Source of the DNA: Flavobacterium sp. BFFFF1 | GTDB taxonomy: Bacteria > Bacteroidota > Bacteroidia > Flavobacteriales > Flavobacteriaceae | Direction: 5' to 3' | DNA length: 64,000 nt | NCBI RefSeq assembly: GCF_002256285.1 | Contig: NZ_NKJE01000013.1 | Coordinates: 45,844-109,843 of the forward strand | In this document: positions 1-6,851 of the stretch, piece after piece | Layout: every line of letters starts with the position of its first letter | How positions within the stretch are numbered: position 1 is the stretch's first letter | Position numbers and translations under genes: made by a program | The notes under the pieces: generated by a model | What the model was told of the DNA's origin: nothing | The model's database searches: none | What the model saw: the letters and a program-made list of their open reading frames with translations, nothing else

Positions 1-75
1 TCGAAGTCCGTTAAGGTTTGGGAAATAGATTTTCTGGCTGTCCATTTTAATATTCGGTGTGATTTGTTCGCCCAT
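1..75 (-). CDS. Acyltransferase 3 family protein, N-terminal fragment (partial)
   Basis: Only the first 25 codons are inside the window; the gene continues past position 1. The visible N-terminus is MGEQITPNIK followed by MDSQKIYFPNLNGLR. The segment IYFPNLNGLR is the hallmark start of acyltransferase-3 (OafA/YrhL-like) integral membrane O-acyltransferases, which acylate cell-surface sugars. Translation could begin at either ATG (position 75 or 45). The assignment rests on this short motif alone, so the family is likely but the substrate is unknown. A degenerate -7 box (TATCTTCG on the minus strand, 109-116) lies upstream. Confidence 0.6.
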   Translation of the reverse strand, partial: MGEQITPNIKMDSQKIYFPNLNGLR

Positions 76-188
76 TGTAAACCGGCATAAGTAAACGTTG
101 AACGTTAACGAAGATAGCAAAAAACCAGCTCGACAGATGATGAGATGATGGTTTTAGAAGAATAGCGTCGCGGTTTGTATTTTTTTTG

Positions 189-280
189 AGGAGCATTTTC
201 CTGCTATCCGCAGTAGTTTTATGGCTGAACCCCAGCCATAAAAGCTACACGCTGCTATCAGGGCTGGCGTACCGGAGCCG
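189..280. repeat. REP-like intergenic hairpin element, copy A
   Basis: The core is a near-perfect stem. The left arm is 213-227 (GTAG then TTTTATGGCTG), the loop is 228-232, and the right arm is 233-248, with one bulged G at 244. The foot reads GTAG/CTAC. The flanks (CTGCTATCCGC before, CGCTGCTATCAGGGC after) recur in reverse orientation around a second hairpin at 3868-3976. This indicates a dispersed element family rather than a simple terminator. A GTAG/GGAG foot is typical of REP elements mobilised by RAYT transposases; no RAYT gene is in this window. Confidence 0.6.
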
Positions 281-300
281 AAGTGGAAAATCAGAAAAAA

Positions 301-510
301 TTAAAGTGCTGTTATAGCAGCACATAAAATGCAAAAAAATCCCGTAACACAGCGTTGCGGGATTTTCTGGATTATTCTGATTGATGATAAGAATTTTTGA
401 TCGGTGATTTCAATTAAAGACGGATAGTATCGTTTTTTGTTACAAAGTGGACAAACTTTTTTGACGAATCTCCTAAACATTTCTAAAAATTCAAACCAAC
501 TGATTTTCAA
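301..510 (-). CDS. Doubtful small ORF (69 aa)
   Basis: A 69-codon open frame lies upstream of, and divergent from, tgt. It has a basic N-terminal half with a CPLC pair (residues 20-23). I recognise no family. Its last third overlaps a strong hairpin terminator at 336-366 that is oriented to end minus-strand transcription, so the full frame is unlikely to be expressed as drawn. It may be a decayed gene or a non-coding stretch. Kept only as a possibility. Confidence 0.15.
   Translation of the reverse strand: MKISWFEFLEMFRRFVKKVCPLCNKKRYYPSLIEITDQKFLSSIRIIQKIPQRCVTGFFCILCAAITAL
333..366 (-). terminator. Rho-independent terminator, best oriented for the minus strand
   Basis: The 13-bp stem has arms 336-348 and 354-366 (AAAATCCCGTAAC / GTTGCGGGATTTT, one wobble) and a 5-nt loop ACAGC. 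On the minus strand it is followed by a run of seven Ts. It could end transcription of the doubtful small ORF or of a short RNA. Confidence 0.65.
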
Positions 511-525
511 ATTCCTTAATTAAAC

Positions 526-533
526 TATCTTTG
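526..533 (+). promoter_or_regulatory. Promoter -7 element for tgt
   Basis: TATCTTTG is an exact match to the Bacteroidetes -7 consensus TAnnTTTG. A T-rich -33-like stretch (TTTTC, 504-508) lies 17 bp upstream. The expected start of transcription is near 538, giving a leader of about 20 nt before the tgt ATG. Confidence 0.65.
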
Positions 534-558
534 CCATCCCGAAAAGCGGGAACCTGAT

Positions 559-1689
559 ATGAAATTTGAATTACTACAAAAAGATCCGCAATCCAAAGCC
601 CGTGCAGGAAGTATTACTACTGATCACGGCGTGATTGAAACCCCGATTTTTATGCCTGTGGGCACCGTGGCGTCTGTAAAGGGCGTGCACCAACGGGAAC
701 TGAAAGACGATATAAATCCTGATATCATCCTCGGCAACACTTACCATTTGTACCTTCGGCCGCAAACGGAGATTCTTGAGAAAGCCGGAGGCCTGCATAA
801 GTTTATGAACTGGGACCGCAATATCCTCACCGATTCCGGCGGATACCAGGTGTATTCGCTTTCCGCAAACCGAAAGATCAAAGAAGAAGGCGTCAAATTC
901 AAATCGCATATCGATGGATCCTACCATTATTTTACGCCGGAAAATGTGATGGAAATCCAGCGCACCATCGGCGCCGATATCATCATGGCGTTTGATGAAT
1001 GTACCCCATACCCATGCGATTACCGGTACGCCCAGCGTTCGATGCACATGACACACCGTTGGCTGGACCGCTGTATTGCCCATTTGGATAACCTGCCTTT
1101 CAAGTATGGATATGAACAGACGTTCTTTCCCATTGTACAGGGCAGTACTTATAAGGATTTGCGACGTCAATCGGCGGAGTATATTGCGAACACTGGACAG
1201 CAGGGCAATGCCATAGGCGGATTGTCGGTAGGAGAACCTGCTGAAGAGATGTACGCGATGACCGAAGTGGTTTGTGAAATCCTTCCGGAAGACAAACCGC
1301 GTTATCTTATGGGGGTAGGTACACCGATTAATATTCTGGAAAACATTGCGCTTGGCATTGACATGTTTGATTGCGTCATGCCAACCAGGAACGCGCGTAA
1401 CGGCATGCTGTTTACTTCAAATGGTACGATCAACATCAAAAATAAAAAGTGGGAAGCCGATTTTTCGCCTTTGGACGAAATGGGACACACTTTTGTGGAT
1501 ACAGAATATACGAAAGCCTATCTGCGCCATCTATTTGCTGCTAACGAATACCTTGGAAAGCAGATTGCTACCATCCATAATCTTGGATTTTACATGTGGT
1601 TGGTTCGCGAGGCCAGAAAACATATCTTAGCGGGAGATTTCCGCGAGTGGAAGGAAAAAATGGTGAAACAGATGGACCAGCGCCTGTAA
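559..1689 (+). CDS. tgt: tRNA-guanine transglycosylase (Tgt), lacking the zinc cysteines
   Basis: It exchanges guanine-34 of GUN-anticodon tRNAs for preQ1 on the queuosine pathway. The 376-aa length is normal. The catalytic core is intact: the DSGGYQVYSL motif has the general acid/base Asp92, GGLSVGE is present, and FDCVMPTRNARNG carries the nucleophile Asp271. The usual C-terminal zinc site (CxCxxC...His) is missing its cysteines. The matching segment reads MGHTFVDTEYTKAYLRHL, and only the His of IHNLGF remains. The reading frame is otherwise complete, so this looks like a natural zinc-less variant. It has its own promoter at 526-533 and probably starts a transcript with the downstream permease gene. 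Confidence 0.96.
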   Translation: MKFELLQKDPQSKARAGSITTDHGVIETPIFMPVGTVASVKGVHQRELKDDINPDIILGNTYHLYLRPQTEILEKAGGLHKFMNWDRNILTDSGGYQVYSLSANRKIKEEGVKFKSHIDGSYHYFTPENVMEIQRTIGADIIMAFDECTPYPCDYRYAQRSMHMTHRWLDRCIAHLDNLPFKYGYEQTFFPIVQGSTYKDLRRQSAEYIANTGQQGNAIGGLSVGEPAEEMYAMTEVVCEILPEDKPRYLMGVGTPINILENIALGIDMFDCVMPTRNARNGMLFTSNGTINIKNKKWEADFSPLDEMGHTFVDTEYTKAYLRHLFAANEYLGKQIATIHNLGFYMWLVREARKHILAGDFREWKEKMVKQMDQRL

Positions 1690-1699
1690 CAGGCAAAGG

Positions 1700-1816
1700 T
1701 CGAAGGCGAAAGTCTGAAAGTCTAAAGTCGAAAGAAATTCCAACGACAAAGACTTTAGACTTTAGATGTTCGACTTTCAGACTTCAGACTTTAGATTTTC
1801 AGACTTTTAGACATTA
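1700..1816. repeat. Heptamer/octamer repeat island forming an inverted repeat
   Basis: The gap between tgt and the next gene consists largely of variants of AAAGTCT. They run forward (GAAAGTCT, AAAGTCTA, AAAGTCG; about 1700-1734) and then as the complement (AGACTTT, CGACTTT, CAGACTT; about 1748-1816). The two halves can pair into a long imperfect hairpin in the mRNA ahead of the permease gene. No gene is evident here; the frame at 1596-1817 is only read-through of the repeat. Confidence 0.7.
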
Positions 1817-1821
1817 GACGA

Positions 1822-2907
1822 ATGAGCATAATCGACAAATACATCCTGAAACGCTACCTCTCTACTTTTGTGGTGATGTTGTTGATGTTCATCCCCATTG
1901 GGATCGTCATTGACGTTTCTGAGAAAGTAAACAGGATGTTGCAGAACAAAGTGGTATTTAAGGCCATTGCGATTTATTATTTCGACTTTACGATTTACTT
2001 TGCGAACCTGTTGTTCCCCATTTTCCTGTTTTTATCGGTAATCTGGTTTACGTCTAAACTGGCTAATAATACCGAGATTATCGCGATATTAAGCTCCGGG
2101 ATATCATTCAACCGTTTCTTAAGGCCCTACATTATTGGCGCAACAACGGTATCCCTTTTTTCATTGTTGATGGGGTTTTACCTTGTGCCGTCCGCGAGTG
2201 AGGGTTTTAATAATTTCAGGTATACCTATCTTCGTGGAAACGGGCTCAATGAGATGCGGAAAAGCAGTGATGTGTTTCGGCAAATCAGCGACAACGAATA
2301 TATCTATGTCCAAAATTTCAATTCCAAAGCCGGTATCGCTTTTAAGTTCACTTTGGCAAAGTTTGACAAGAATAACAAAATGGTATTTAAGATTGATGCC
2401 GATAAGATCAAGTATAATCCGAGTAGTAAAAACTATACGATGTTTCAATATAGGAAGCGGACCCTTGGATTGCTAAATGACAAGCTTGAGAAAAGTCCAA
2501 AGCGCGATACGATTTTCAATTTTGATCTCGAGGATCTCGCCCCAACCGTTTACGTTGCCGAAACATTGAGTTTCGGGGAACTCAATAAGTTTATCGACAG
2601 GGAAAGGCAGCGAGGCTCTTCAAGTATCAATACGTATCTGGTCGTGTTGTACAAGAAATACAGTATTCCGGTTTCTGCCTTCATTCTGACGATAATCGCT
2701 GTGGCGGTATCTTCGATGAAACGCCGGGGCGGGATGGGGATGAACCTTGCCATCGGAATTGCATTGGCTTTTATTTACATCTTTTTTGATAAGATTTTCG
2801 GTGTGCTCGCTGAAAAATCGAGTATTCCACCACTGCTTGCCGTATGGATACCCAATATCGTGTTTGGTATTTTAGCCATTTACCTGTTACGCAATGCCAA
2901 GCGCTAA
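1822..2907 (+). CDS. LptF/LptG-type permease (YjgP/YjgQ family)
   Basis: It is an inner-membrane subunit of the LptB2FG ABC transporter that extracts lipopolysaccharide and passes it to the periplasmic bridge. The 361 residues show the family layout: an N-terminal YILKRYLSTF start, about three membrane helices (roughly residues 12-32, 50-78, 98-123), a periplasmic beta-rich domain of about 150 residues, and three C-terminal helices (about 273-293, 303-325, 334-357). Whether it is LptF or LptG cannot be decided from one copy. It lies downstream of tgt behind a repeat island, and its end overlaps the following transporter gene by 14 nt, which suggests coupled translation. Confidence 0.92.
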   Translation: MSIIDKYILKRYLSTFVVMLLMFIPIGIVIDVSEKVNRMLQNKVVFKAIAIYYFDFTIYFANLLFPIFLFLSVIWFTSKLANNTEIIAILSSGISFNRFLRPYIIGATTVSLFSLLMGFYLVPSASEGFNNFRYTYLRGNGLNEMRKSSDVFRQISDNEYIYVQNFNSKAGIAFKFTLAKFDKNNKMVFKIDADKIKYNPSSKNYTMFQYRKRTLGLLNDKLEKSPKRDTIFNFDLEDLAPTVYVAETLSFGELNKFIDRERQRGSSSINTYLVVLYKKYSIPVSAFILTIIAVAVSSMKRRGGMGMNLAIGIALAFIYIFFDKIFGVLAEKSSIPPLLAVWIPNIVFGILAIYLLRNAKR

Positions 2908-3781
2908 ATTTAAGGCATACTTAAACCTGCACCTAATTGTCTTTATCTGGGGGTTTACTGCCGTGCTGGGCGCCCTGATTCAGGTGAAAGATGCTTCGCT
3001 GGTTTGGTATCGCATGCTGAGTGCCGGAATCTTTTTACTCCTTTACCTGCTTTTTTCAGGAAAGAAAATTTTGCTTCCGTTGAGGGCGGCGTCAAATCTC
3101 GTATTTGTCGGTTTGCTCATCGCGATTCACTGGGTGTTTTTCTTTCGTGCGATCAATATCTCGAATGTATCTGTAACGCTGGCCATGTTTTCGGCCGGCG
3201 CCTTTCTGGCTTCTGTGCTGGAGCCCCTGTTTTATAAGCGGAAGATGCTTTGGTACGAAGTACTTTTTGGCCTGGTCATCATCGCTGGACTTTTCATGAT
3301 TATGAACGTGGAAGTACGTTACATTGATGGCGCCCTGTGTGCGTTATTTTCGGTGTTCGTAGGCGTCGTTTTTACGCTTTTTAATGGCAAGCTGATCCAA
3401 AAACACGACCCTGCGGTCATCACGCTTTATGAATTTTTTGCAGGTACTTTTTTTGTATCGCTTTACCTGCTGTACGAAGGCGCATTTACCCCCATGTTTT
3501 TTAAAGTGTCGCTACACGATTGGATGCTGATCTTATTGCTGTCGTCGGTGTGTACTGCGTATGCTTTCACCGCTTCAGTGAATGTGATGAAGAAGCTGAC
3601 ACCTTATACCGTCATGCTGACAACGAATCTCGAACCGGTTTACGGCATTGTGCTTGCGTATTTCATCATAGGGCAAGGGGAACGCATGAGCCTTTCTTTT
3701 TATGTGGGTGCCTCCGTGATTATTGTTACGGTCATTTTGAATGGCGTCATTAAGAATTACAGCAATCGCAAATCAGTTTAA
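2894..3781 (+). CDS. EamA/DMT-family transporter
   Basis: This 295-aa, very hydrophobic protein has about ten predicted helices arranged as two EamA repeats, as in drug/metabolite exporters such as RhaT- or YdcZ-like proteins. The N-terminal half includes the FIWGFTAVLGALI stretch, and the second repeat ends with TTNLEPVYGIVLAYFIIG, a conserved feature of the second EamA copy. The substrate cannot be inferred. The start ATG lies inside the last codons of the LptF/LptG gene (14-nt overlap), so the two genes are probably co-translated. A short basic tail (KNYSNRKSV) follows the last helix. Confidence 0.9.
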   Translation: MPSAKFKAYLNLHLIVFIWGFTAVLGALIQVKDASLVWYRMLSAGIFLLLYLLFSGKKILLPLRAASNLVFVGLLIAIHWVFFFRAINISNVSVTLAMFSAGAFLASVLEPLFYKRKMLWYEVLFGLVIIAGLFMIMNVEVRYIDGALCALFSVFVGVVFTLFNGKLIQKHDPAVITLYEFFAGTFFVSLYLLYEGAFTPMFFKVSLHDWMLILLLSSVCTAYAFTASVNVMKKLTPYTVMLTTNLEPVYGIVLAYFIIGQGERMSLSFYVGASVIIVTVILNGVIKNYSNRKSV

Positions 3782-3867
3782 ATTTTGCTTAACATTCCTG
3801 TTTTTGGGTAGGATGGCGACGTAAAGATCAGGAGTTAAGGGTCATCGTGTGAGTTGGCTAAGGGACC

Positions 3868-3976
3868 GCGCGACGGATGGCAGCGGCATCCTTTTTTGCC
3901 AATGGCTCCGCATTGTTGGAAAAGCAGCGAGGCAAAAAAGATACAGCGGACAGCCGGACCCGGCGGAGCAAGGGTC
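3868..3976. repeat. REP-like intergenic hairpin element, copy B
   Basis: It contains a perfect 10-bp stem, CTTTTTTGCC (3891-3900) with GGCAAAAAAG (3931-3940), around a 30-nt loop. The flanks GACGGATGGCAGCGGCATC and ATACAGCGGACAGCCGG match, in reverse complement, the flanks of the element at 189-280. The orientation is opposite to copy A. Short open frames over it (3849-4062) have no coding character. The rest of the 295-nt gap 3782-4076 holds only the accA promoter. Confidence 0.6.
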
Positions 3977-4013
3977 GCGCCAAAAATGTTTACAACTTAA
4001 AGCAAAAAAGTAC

Positions 4014-4043
4014 TTTTGTTCCCCATTTTAAATTTTATCTTTG
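4014..4043 (+). promoter_or_regulatory. Promoter for accA
   Basis: TTTTG (4014-4018), a 17-bp spacer and TATCTTTG (4036-4043) match the Bacteroidetes -33/-7 architecture closely. The ATG of accA follows 33 nt after the -7 box. Confidence 0.75.
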
Positions 4044-4076
4044 TAGTTCCAATTTTAATTAAAACGCACAAATCCT

Positions 4077-5030
4077 ATGGAATATTTAGATTTTGAGCTT
4101 CCCATAAAAGAGCTGGAGGACCAGTTGGACAAATGCCAGGTCATCGGCCAGGAATCTGATGTGGATGTGACCAATACCTGCAAGCAGATTGAGAAAAAAC
4201 TAGAAGAAACCAAGAAAAAGATATATAAAAACTTAACCGCCTGGCAGCGAGTACAATTGTCCAGGCATCCGAACCGCCCGTACACGATGGACCATGTCCA
4301 TGCCCTTTGTGGCGATTCCTGGCTGGAACTTTTCGGCGACAGGAATTTTAAGGATGACAAGGCGATGATTGGCGGATTAGGAAAGATTGGCGGACAGTCA
4401 TTTATGATTGTCGGACAACAGAAAGGTTACAATACCAAGACGCGCCAGTACCGCAACTTCGGGATGGCAAACCCTGAAGGGTATCGCAAGGCATTGCGGC
4501 TGATGAAAATGGCGGAGAAATTTGGGATTCCGGTTTTGACGCTTATTGATACGCCTGGGGCATACCCTGGATTGGAAGCGGAAGAGCGCGGACAAGGTGA
4601 AGCGATTGCGAGGAACATCCTGGAGATGATCAGGCTGAAAACCCCGATTATCGCAGTGATTGTCGGTGAAGGCGCCTCAGGTGGTGCACTCGGAATTGGA
4701 GTGGGAGACCGGGTGCTGATGATGGAAAATACCTGGTATTCGGTGATTTCGCCGGAATCCTGTTCGTCGATCCTTTGGAAAAGCTGGGATTATAAGGAAC
4801 AGGCGGCTGAAGCATTGAAACTGACGTCTACCGACATGAAAAAACAGAACCTTGTGGACGAGGTGATTCCGGAACCTTTAGGCGGAGCGCATTACGACAG
4901 GGAAACTGCTTCGAAAACCGTCGAAGAATATATATTGAAGGCTTTTAATGAGCTTAAAGATTTATCAACAGCCGATTTGGTTTCCCAAAGAATGGATAAA
5001 TACAGCAAGATGGGCGAATTTAAAGAATAG
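4077..5030 (+). CDS. accA: Acetyl-CoA carboxylase carboxyltransferase subunit alpha
   Basis: It transfers the carboxyl group from biotinylated BCCP to acetyl-CoA, with AccD, in the committed step of fatty-acid synthesis. The 317 residues are full length. They have the N-terminal coiled helical segment (residues 1-60), the typical [13 protein letters not shown] region, and the crotonase-like core with [28 protein letters not shown] and [15 protein letters not shown], followed by [11 protein letters not shown]. It is transcribed from its own promoter and followed by a terminator at 5055-5088, so it is probably monocistronic. accD is not nearby, as is usual. Confidence 0.97.
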   Translation: MEYLDFELPIKELEDQLDKCQVIGQESDVDVTNTCKQIEKKLEETKKKIYKNLTAWQRVQLSRHPNRPYTMDHVHALCGDSWLELFGDRNFKDDKAMIGGLGKIGGQSFMIVGQQKGYNTKTRQYRNFGMANPEGYRKALRLMKMAEKFGIPVLTLIDTPGAYPGLEAEERGQGEAIARNILEMIRLKTPIIAVIVGEGASGGALGIGVGDRVLMMENTWYSVISPESCSSILWKSWDYKEQAAEALKLTSTDMKKQNLVDEVIPEPLGGAHYDRETASKTVEEYILKAFNELKDLSTADLVSQRMDKYSKMGEFKE

Positions 5031-5054
5031 GGCTTAGCACACAAGTCTTTTAAG

Positions 5055-5088
5055 AAATCCAAAGCCCGGCGTTTTGGATTTTTTTTTG
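5055..5088 (+). terminator. Rho-independent terminator after accA
   Basis: The stem is AAATCCAAA (5055-5063) with TTTGGATTT (5073-5081), followed by a run of Ts to 5088. Confidence 0.8.
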
Positions 5089-5171
5089 ATATGAACAAAT
5101 TAAAAAAGTTATACTGAGTTATCAACAGCAGTATGCTTACAACTGCACGGAGTTATCGTGTGTCTTTTATC

Positions 5172-5179
5172 TATTTTCG
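5172..5179 (+). promoter_or_regulatory. Putative -7 element for dnaB
   Basis: TATTTTCG resembles TAnnTTTG with one mismatch. It ends only 4 nt before the preferred dnaB ATG (5184), so a transcript from it would be leaderless or nearly so. No good -33 box is seen. Confidence 0.4.
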
Positions 5180-5183
5180 CAAT

Positions 5184-6725
5184 ATGGAAAATTTACGGAG
5201 CATTAACCCGATCAAAGTCGACAAAACCACACTGATCAACCTCGAAAAAGGCAAGCTGCCCCCACAGGCGCTCGACCTTGAGGAAGCAGTATTGGGCGCG
5301 ATGATGATTGATAAGAAAGGGGTTGATGAAGTCATTGATATCCTGCAGCCCGATGCTTTTTACAAAGAAGCGCACAAGCACATTTTTGAGGCGATTGTAC
5401 AGCTGTTTACCGATACGCAGCCGATTGACTTGCTTACGGTGTCATCACAGCTTAAAAAGAACGCCAAGCTCGATTTGGCAGGCGGCGATTTTTACCTAAT
5501 CCAGCTTACCCAGAAAATATCGTCGTCGGCGCACATTGAATTCCACTCAAGGATCATTTTGCAAAAATTTATCCAGCGAAGCCTCATTAAAATCTCGTCG
5601 GAAATTATCGAAGAATCATACGACGAGACTACCGATGTTTTCGATTTACTGGACAAGGCGGAATCCCGACTTTACGAAGTCACGCAGGGCAACATTAAAC
5701 GCAGTTCCGAAACCGCCCAGAGCCTTGTAATCCAGGCGAAGAAGAGGATTGAGGAAATTGCCGGTAAAGAAGGCCTCAGCGGCATCGCTACCGGCTTTGA
5801 AAAGCTGGACAAGGTCACTTCAGGCTGGCAGCCCAGCGATTTGATTATTATCGCGGCAAGACCAGGTATGGGTAAGACCGCTTTCGTATTGTCGATGGCG
5901 AGAAATATCGCGATCGATTTTGGGCATCCCGTAGCGCTGTTTTCGCTGGAGATGTCGTCTGTACAATTAATCACGCGTCTGATTTCGTCAGAAACAGGCC
6001 TTTCGTCAGAAAAACTCAGGACCGGGAAACTGGAAAAACACGAGTGGGAACAATTAACCACGAAAGTCAAAAACCTTGAAAAAGCGCCGTTATATATTGA
6101 TGATACCCCATCGCTCTCTATTTTTGACTTAAGGGCAAAAGCCAGGAGGCTCTCCTCACAGCACGGCATCAAGATGATTATCGTCGATTACCTTCAGCTC
6201 ATGACTGCTGGAGGCAATGGTAAAGGCGGCGGGAATCGCGAACAGGAGATTTCTACTATTTCCAGGAATTTAAAAGCGCTTGCCAAGGAGCTTGGGGTTC
6301 CGGTTATTGCATTGTCTCAGCTGTCGCGTGCCGTCGAAACGCGTGGATCGAGCAAGAGGCCTTTGCTTTCCGATCTTAGGGAATCGGGCGCGATTGAGCA
6401 GGATGCGGATATCGTTTCGTTTATTTATCGCCCGGAATATTACAAGATTGATGAATGGGATGATGATGAGCACACACCAACGGAAGGTCAGGCCGAATTT
6501 ATCATCGCCAAGCACCGTAATGGTAGCCTGGAGAATATACGTTTGAAGTTTATCGGAAACCTTGGTAAATTTGATAATCTTGAGGACTACGGAGGCAGTT
6601 ACGATGATCTGCCCTCTAAGATGAACCATGAGGACAACCCGTTTACGGTGAAACACCTGCCTACACCAAACGAAGCTTTTGGAAGTAGCGCTAACCATGA
6701 TGACGACAGCGACGTTCCGTTTTAA
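5184..6725 (+). CDS. dnaB: Replicative DNA helicase DnaB
   Basis: This is the hexameric 5'-3' helicase that unwinds the replication fork and recruits primase. The N-terminal DnaB domain (about residues 30-130, from LPPQALDLEEAVLGAM) is joined by a linker to the RecA-like ATPase domain. That domain shows Walker A ARPGMGKT (about 225-232), Walker B IIVDYLQLM (about 330-340), ALSQLSRAVETR and SDLRESGAIEQDAD. I chose the ATG at 5184 (MENLRSINPIK, 513 aa) over the in-frame ATG at 5133. The extra 17 residues overlap the promoter-like sequence and look unlike DnaB. The C-terminus has a poorly conserved acidic tail (DDDSDVPF). Confidence 0.96.
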   Translation: MENLRSINPIKVDKTTLINLEKGKLPPQALDLEEAVLGAMMIDKKGVDEVIDILQPDAFYKEAHKHIFEAIVQLFTDTQPIDLLTVSSQLKKNAKLDLAGGDFYLIQLTQKISSSAHIEFHSRIILQKFIQRSLIKISSEIIEESYDETTDVFDLLDKAESRLYEVTQGNIKRSSETAQSLVIQAKKRIEEIAGKEGLSGIATGFEKLDKVTSGWQPSDLIIIAARPGMGKTAFVLSMARNIAIDFGHPVALFSLEMSSVQLITRLISSETGLSSEKLRTGKLEKHEWEQLTTKVKNLEKAPLYIDDTPSLSIFDLRAKARRLSSQHGIKMIIVDYLQLMTAGGNGKGGGNREQEISTISRNLKALAKELGVPVIALSQLSRAVETRGSSKRPLLSDLRESGAIEQDADIVSFIYRPEYYKIDEWDDDEHTPTEGQAEFIIAKHRNGSLENIRLKFIGNLGKFDNLEDYGGSYDDLPSKMNHEDNPFTVKHLPTPNEAFGSSANHDDDSDVPF

Positions 6726-6742
6726 CTTGCATAACCATTTAT

Positions 6743-6778
6743 AAAAAAACTCCCGTTGATTACGACGGGAGTTTTTTT
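6743..6778. terminator. Bidirectional terminator after dnaB
   Basis: The 14-bp stem has arms 6743-6756 (A7 then CTCCCGT) and 6765-6778 (ACGGGAG then T7), with an 8-nt loop. It works in both directions and serves dnaB. It also backs up the following terminator of the adhesin gene. Confidence 0.85.
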
Positions 6779-6801
6779 ATAAATGGTCGGAAAGTTTATC
6801 C

Positions 6802-6829
6802 AAAAAAAGAGCCTCCCGAAGGAGGCTCT
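6802..6829 (-). terminator. UUCG-tetraloop terminator of the first giant adhesin
   Basis: On the minus strand AGAGCCTCC and GGAGGCTCT (6808-6816 / 6821-6829) close a TTCG loop, followed by a T run. It is nearly identical to the terminator of the second giant gene at 22351-22377. Confidence 0.85.
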
Positions 6830-6851
6830 AAATATGCTAATGGTCGTTGAA

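Noticed and set aside
574..1170. 198-aa minus-strand ORF inside tgt
   Set aside because: It lies wholly opposite a gene with clear family motifs and has no recognisable protein features.
3849..4062. Two overlapping plus-strand ORFs of about 60 aa before accA
   Set aside because: They cover the REP-like element and the accA promoter and have no protein features.
5672..6172. 166-aa minus-strand ORF inside dnaB
   Set aside because: Antisense shadow of the DnaB ATPase domain, with no promoter or motif.
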